Shown here piece after piece: positions 4,988 through 8,256 of a DNA stretch of 8,256 nucleotides. Position numbers and translations under genes: made by a program. This DNA is from JACQAI01 sp035507915 (GTDB lineage: Bacteria; Pseudomonadota; Alphaproteobacteria; Elsterales; Elsteraceae). Positions within the stretch are counted from its first letter, which is position 1. The number at the start of each line of letters is the position of its first letter. The stretch is taken from NCBI GenBank assembly GCA_035507915.1, contig DATJNS010000175.1, positions 1 through 8,256 on the forward strand, written 5' to 3'. The notes under the pieces were generated by a model, which did no database searches, was not told where the DNA came from, and was given only the letters and a program-made list of their open reading frames with translations.

Positions 4988-6679
4988 ATGTTCACCCCCC
5001 TCCGGAATCTCAGCGTCAAGCTGCGCATCGCAGCTTCTTTCACCCTTTTGGTCGTCGCCATCGCGCTGCTCGGCGGCTTCGCCATCGACGCCGCCAGCCG
5101 CATCCACCAGGCCACCACCGCGATCCAGACGGTCTGGCTGCCCAGCGTGCGCGAGCTCGCCACCCTGCGCTATCTGGGCGTGCGCCATCGCGCGATCGCC
5201 GCGCGGCACGTGATGGTGGAGAGCGCCGCCGACAAGGCCCAGGTCGAGGAGCGCCTGGCCGCGATCCTCAAGGACATCAACGCGACCAAGCAACGCTACG
5301 AGGCGTTGCCTGCCTCGCCGGAGGAGCGCGCGCTGTACCAGGCCGCCGACAAGAAGCTCGAGGAATATCTCGCCGCGGAGGCGACGTACGTCGCGCAGTC
5401 GCGCACCGGCGACAGCGCGCAGGCGATCCAGACCTACGCCAAGGTGGCGGTGCCGATCAGCATCGAGGCCGAGGGCGCGATCGGCAAGGTGATCGCGCTC
5501 AACGACAAGGGCGCCGCCGACGCCGAGGCGCAGGCGGATCGCGAGTTCAAGGATGCCCGCACCATCATCCTGGCCGGCATCGCGGGCGCGCTGCTGTTCG
5601 CCCTGTTCGCCGGCTGGTATCTGATCCGCAACGTCGCGGGCCCGGTGATCGCGATGACCGGGGCGATGGGCCGGCTCGCCGAGCACGACCTCGACGTCAC
5701 GATCCCGGCGGTCGGCCAGAAGGACGAGATCGGCCGCATGGCCGACGCGGTCCAGGTGTTCAAGGACAGCATGCTGAAGGCCGACGCGCTGGCGGCCGCG
5801 CAGGCCGAGGCGCAGGCGGCGCGCGAGCGGCGCTCGCGGCTGCTGGAGGAGTTGACCCGCGGCTTCGACGCCGAGGTCAACGGCGTGGTCGATCAGCTCG
5901 CCTCGGCCTCGACCGAGCTGCAATCCTCGGCCCAGGCGATGAGCGCGACTGCCGAGGAGACCAGCCGGCAGTCGAGCGCGGTCGCCGCGGCATCCGAGCA
6001 GACCGCCGCCAACGTCCAGACCGTCGCGGCGGCGACCGAGGAGCTCAGCGCCTCGATCGCCGAGATCGGCACCCGGGTCAACCAGTCGGCGTCGATCGCC
6101 AAGGAGGCGGTGACGCAGGCGGCCGAGACCGACCGTACGGTGCACGCGCTCGCCGAGGCGGCCCAGAAGATCGGCACGATCATCGCGTTGATCAACGACA
6201 TCGCCTCGCAGACCAACCTGCTCGCGCTCAACGCGACGATCGAGGCGGCGCGCGCCGGCGAAGCCGGCAAGGGCTTCGCCGTGGTGGCCTCCGAGGTCAA
6301 GAGCCTGGCGAGCCAGACCGCGCGCGCGACCGAGGACATCGGCGCCCATGTCGGCGCCATCCAGGCCGAGACCGAGCGCGCGACCACCGCGATCGGCGCG
6401 ATCAACCGCACGATCACGTCGATCAGCGAGTCGGCGACCACGATGGCCGCGGCGGTCGAGGAGCAGACCGCGGCGACCCGCGAGATCGCGCGCAACGTCC
6501 AGGAGGCCGCCGGCGGCACCCAGGAGACCACGAGCAACATCGCCGGCGTCAGCCAGGCGGCGGGCGAGACCGGCGAAGCCGCCGCCCAGGTGCTGGCGAC
6601 CGCGGGCGAGGTCGCGCGCGGCTCGACCACGCTCAAGGACAGCGTGACGAGCTTCCTCGCGCGCGTGAAGGCGGCGTGA
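4988..6679 (+). CDS. Methyl-accepting chemotaxis protein with four-helix-bundle sensor and HAMP
   Basis: This 563-residue inner-membrane chemoreceptor would sense a periplasmic ligand and control CheA/CheW. A short cytoplasmic N-terminus precedes membrane span 1 at about residues 14-34. A helical periplasmic region at about 35-190 fits the 4HB_MCP type. Span 2 lies at about 192-213 (IILAGIAGALLFALFAGWYL), then HAMP at about 214-266 with the conserved Pro219 and a DEIGRMADA segment at 246-254. A long Ala/Glu/Gln-rich signalling coiled coil follows. The hairpin tip that contacts CheA/CheW is at about 402-432 (INDIASQTNLLALNATIEAA, then RAGEAGKGFAVVA). EEQTAATREI at 491-500 is a typical methylation-helix segment. 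The C-terminus (FLARVKAA) lacks the NWETF-like CheR/CheB tether. AGGA lies about 8 bases before the ATG. It follows the response regulator by 139 bases with a hairpin and operators between, so it probably has its own promoter. The ligand cannot be told from sequence. Confidence 0.95.
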   Translation: MFTPLRNLSVKLRIAASFTLLVVAIALLGGFAIDAASRIHQATTAIQTVWLPSVRELATLRYLGVRHRAIAARHVMVESAADKAQVEERLAAILKDINATKQRYEALPASPEERALYQAADKKLEEYLAAEATYVAQSRTGDSAQAIQTYAKVAVPISIEAEGAIGKVIALNDKGAADAEAQADREFKDARTIILAGIAGALLFALFAGWYLIRNVAGPVIAMTGAMGRLAEHDLDVTIPAVGQKDEIGRMADAVQVFKDSMLKADALAAAQAEAQAARERRSRLLEELTRGFDAEVNGVVDQLASASTELQSSAQAMSATAEETSRQSSAVAAASEQTAANVQTVAAATEELSASIAEIGTRVNQSASIAKEAVTQAAETDRTVHALAEAAQKIGTIIALINDIASQTNLLALNATIEAARAGEAGKGFAVVASEVKSLASQTARATEDIGAHVGAIQAETERATTAIGAINRTITSISESATTMAAAVEEQTAATREIARNVQEAAGGTQETTSNIAGVSQAAGETGEAAAQVLATAGEVARGSTTLKDSVTSFLARVKAA

Positions 6680-6692
6680 GGCCGGCGCGGCG

Positions 6693-7445
6693 TCAGTACG
6701 CCGTCAGGCCGCCGTCGACCAGCAGGGTCTGGCCGGTGATGTAGGCGGCCAGCGGGCTCGCGAGATAGCGGATCGCGCCGGCGACCTCGTCGACCTCGGC
6801 GAAGCGCTTCAACGGGATGCGCTCGATCATCACCGCGCGACGCGCCGGGTCCTTCAGGCCCGGCGCGCGCGACTCGGTCGGCGTGGTGCCGGGCGCCACC
6901 GCATTGACCCGGATGCTGTGCGGCGCCCACTCGATCGCGAGCATGCGGGTCATGTGCGCGACGCCGGCCTTCGCGATGCCGTAGGCCGAGGCGCCCGGGA
7001 AGCCGACCGCGCCGTGGGTCGAGGCGAGGCTGATCACCGCGCCCGGCCGCCCGGCCTCGATCAGGTAGCGGCCCATCTGGCGGCTCATGAAGAACGTGCC
7101 CGTCAGGTTGACGGCGATCACGCCGTCCCACGCCGCGCGCGTGACCTCGATCGCCGGCTTGCCGAGCGACGGCGCGCCGGCGTTGTTGACCAGCACGTCG
7201 AGCTGCCCGAGCCCGCCGACGGCATCGGCGAGCGCGCGTTCGACGCTGGCCTGGTCGGTCAGGTCGAGCGCCAGCGCGACGGCGCGCTGGCCGAACGCCT
7301 CGATCGCCGCCACCGTGGACGCGAGCGGCGCGGTCGTCAGGTCGGTGACGGCGACGTCGAACCCGTCCTCGGCAAGCCCGATCGCGGTCGCCGCGCCGAT
7401 GCCGTAGGACGCCCCGGTGACCAGCGCCGCGCGAACCTCCGCCAT
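6693..7445 (-). CDS. Classical short-chain dehydrogenase/reductase (SDR), probably NAD-dependent
   Basis: This 250-residue cytoplasmic oxidoreductase has all the landmarks of the classical SDR family: the cofactor motif TGASYGIG (10-17), Asp61, NNAG (87-90), Asn113, Ser142, Tyr155 and Lys159 (YGIAK). It ends in a TGQTLLVDGG segment. Asp35 at the end of the second strand (VAVTDLTT) favours NAD over NADP by the usual family rule. The length is typical and no break is seen. The specific alcohol or ketone substrate cannot be inferred. GGAGG sits five bases before the ATG. The gene is convergent with the chemoreceptor, with only 13 bases between their stops, and divergent from the flavin monooxygenase, so a metabolic link with the latter is possible but unproven. 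Confidence 0.94.
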   Translation of the reverse strand: MAEVRAALVTGASYGIGAATAIGLAEDGFDVAVTDLTTAPLASTVAAIEAFGQRAVALALDLTDQASVERALADAVGGLGQLDVLVNNAGAPSLGKPAIEVTRAAWDGVIAVNLTGTFFMSRQMGRYLIEAGRPGAVISLASTHGAVGFPGASAYGIAKAGVAHMTRMLAIEWAPHSIRVNAVAPGTTPTESRAPGLKDPARRAVMIERIPLKRFAEVDEVAGAIRYLASPLAAYITGQTLLVDGGLTAY

Positions 7446-7556
7446 CCCGACCTCCCGCCGGCGCGCCCGCGCCGCCTCTTGTTATCCGCGCCGATCCTAC
7501 GCAGACTCGGGGCGTTGGGGCGACCCCCCGATCTCAGCAGGTTCTGAGGAGGATCG

Positions 7557-8256
7557 ATGCAGTTCGGCCTATTCGGCGCCGCCCAGGCGCAGCGCGGCGG
7601 CGCTCCCGACGTGGACAGCGCCGCCGGCTTCAAGGACTACATCGACTACGTCATCGAGGCCGAGGCGCTCGGCTACCAGAGCGTGTTCGTGGTCGAGCAT
7701 CATTTCACCGGGTTCGGCCAGGTCTCGGCGACGCTCAACTTCCTGACCTGGATCGGCGCGCGCACCAAGACGCTCCGCCTCGGCACCGCCGTCATGGTGC
7801 TGCCCTGGCACGATCCCGTGCTGCTCGCCGAGCAGGCCGCGACGGTCGACCTGCTGTCGGGCGGCCGGCTCGATTTCGGCATCGGCAAGGGCTACCGGCA
7901 CAACGAGTTCGTCGGCTTCCGCATCCCGATGGAGGAGGCGCAGCCGCGCTTCGAGGAATCGATCGACATCATCACCAAGGCGTGGACGTCGAACGAGCGC
8001 TTCAGCTTCCAGGGCAAGTACTGGCAGTACGAGGACATCGTCGTCGAGCCGCCGACCGCGCAGAAGCCGCATCCGCCGTTCTGGCAGGGCGCCGGCCACC
8101 CGGACTCGATCCGCCGGGTCGCCAAGCGCGGCCACAACCTGCTGCTCGACCAGTTCGCCTCGCTCGAGGAGACCGGCAACCGCTTCAACACCTACAAGGC
8201 GGCGATGGCCGAGAACGGCTTCGTCTTCCATCCCAGCATGGTCGGCGCGGCGCGCG
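7557..8256 (+). CDS. Luciferase-like (LLM class) flavin-dependent oxidoreductase, 3' end cut by window edge
   Basis: The frame is open from ATG 7557 to the right edge, giving 233 residues; the family usually has about 330-380. AGGAGG at 7547-7552 is a strong ribosome site 4 bases from the ATG. The N-terminal strand (MQFGLFG), then AEALGYQSVFVVEHHF at residues 35-50, LGTAVMVLPWHDPVLLAEQA at 75-94 and LLSGGRLDFGIGKGY at 99-113 are typical of the bacterial luciferase-like TIM-barrel fold that uses FMNH2 and oxygen. RFEESIDIITKAW (about 131-143) is another common family segment. It probably works with a separate flavin reductase, none of which is in the window. The substrate is unknown. The 111-base gap to the divergent SDR must hold both promoters, but I see no convincing -35/-10 pair there. 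Confidence 0.93.
   Translation, partial: MQFGLFGAAQAQRGGAPDVDSAAGFKDYIDYVIEAEALGYQSVFVVEHHFTGFGQVSATLNFLTWIGARTKTLRLGTAVMVLPWHDPVLLAEQAATVDLLSGGRLDFGIGKGYRHNEFVGFRIPMEEAQPRFEESIDIITKAWTSNERFSFQGKYWQYEDIVVEPPTAQKPHPPFWQGAGHPDSIRRVAKRGHNLLLDQFASLEETGNRFNTYKAAMAENGFVFHPSMVGAAR

Noticed and set aside
4811..6349. Minus-strand open frame of 512 codons antisense to the chemoreceptor
   Set aside because: It is a repetitive Arg/Gly/Leu/Asp product of codon bias in the repetitive Ala/Glu-rich receptor coding sequence; no domain is visible.
6689..6702. Hairpin GGCGT-CAGT-ACGCC between the convergent chemoreceptor and SDR genes as a two-way terminator
   Set aside because: The stem has only five pairs, there is no T-tract on either side, and it overlaps the SDR stop codon.
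7483..7487. Single TATCC between the SDR and monooxygenase genes as another member of the operator set
   Set aside because: It has no partner half-site or phased repeat, and a 5-base word is expected by chance.
7515..7530. GGGG-CGA-CCCC run upstream of the monooxygenase as a regulatory hairpin
   Set aside because: It is a short G/C run in GC-rich DNA with no second copy or conserved element to support it.

Overview
The window comes from a GC-rich bacterium, most likely an alphaproteobacterium of the Rhodospirillales/Rhizobiales kind. That placement is inferred from the strong GC bias and from the chemoreceptor: its hairpin tip reads LLALNATIEAARAGE, and it has the single HAMP plus four-helix-bundle layout common in that class. 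No rRNA, tRNA, CRISPR array, insertion sequence or phage gene is visible.

Positions 1-4848 read as a local signalling island. A membrane sensor with a LytS-like 5TM region and two GAF domains runs off the left edge on the minus strand (1-1387). Upstream of it, also on the minus strand, is a translationally coupled pair: a cyclic-nucleotide-fold/PAS/degenerate-GGDEF/EAL protein with an apparently active c-di-GMP phosphodiesterase domain (1826-3955), followed by a 105-residue coiled-coil protein of unknown function (1509-1826). Divergent from this pair is a NarL/LuxR-family response regulator (4174-4848). Next, on the plus strand, comes a methyl-accepting chemotaxis protein (4988-6679). The likely theme is control of c-di-GMP level and motility.

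The most notable feature is non-coding. A perfect palindrome, GGGATAGCTATCCC, occurs in two of the island's intergenic regions: upstream of the sensor gene, and in the divergent region between the phosphodiesterase and regulator genes. A shortened relative, GGATA-A-TATCC, precedes the chemoreceptor gene. Extra GGATA/TATCC half-sites accompany each one at spacings near whole helical turns (10, 21, 31 and 21 bases). All lie about 60-155 bases before start codons. This suggests one shared transcription factor, perhaps the response regulator encoded in the middle, controlling the whole group.

Positions 6693-8256 look like ordinary metabolism: a classical short-chain dehydrogenase (minus strand, convergent with the chemoreceptor) and, divergent from it, a luciferase-like flavin-dependent monooxygenase cut by the right edge.
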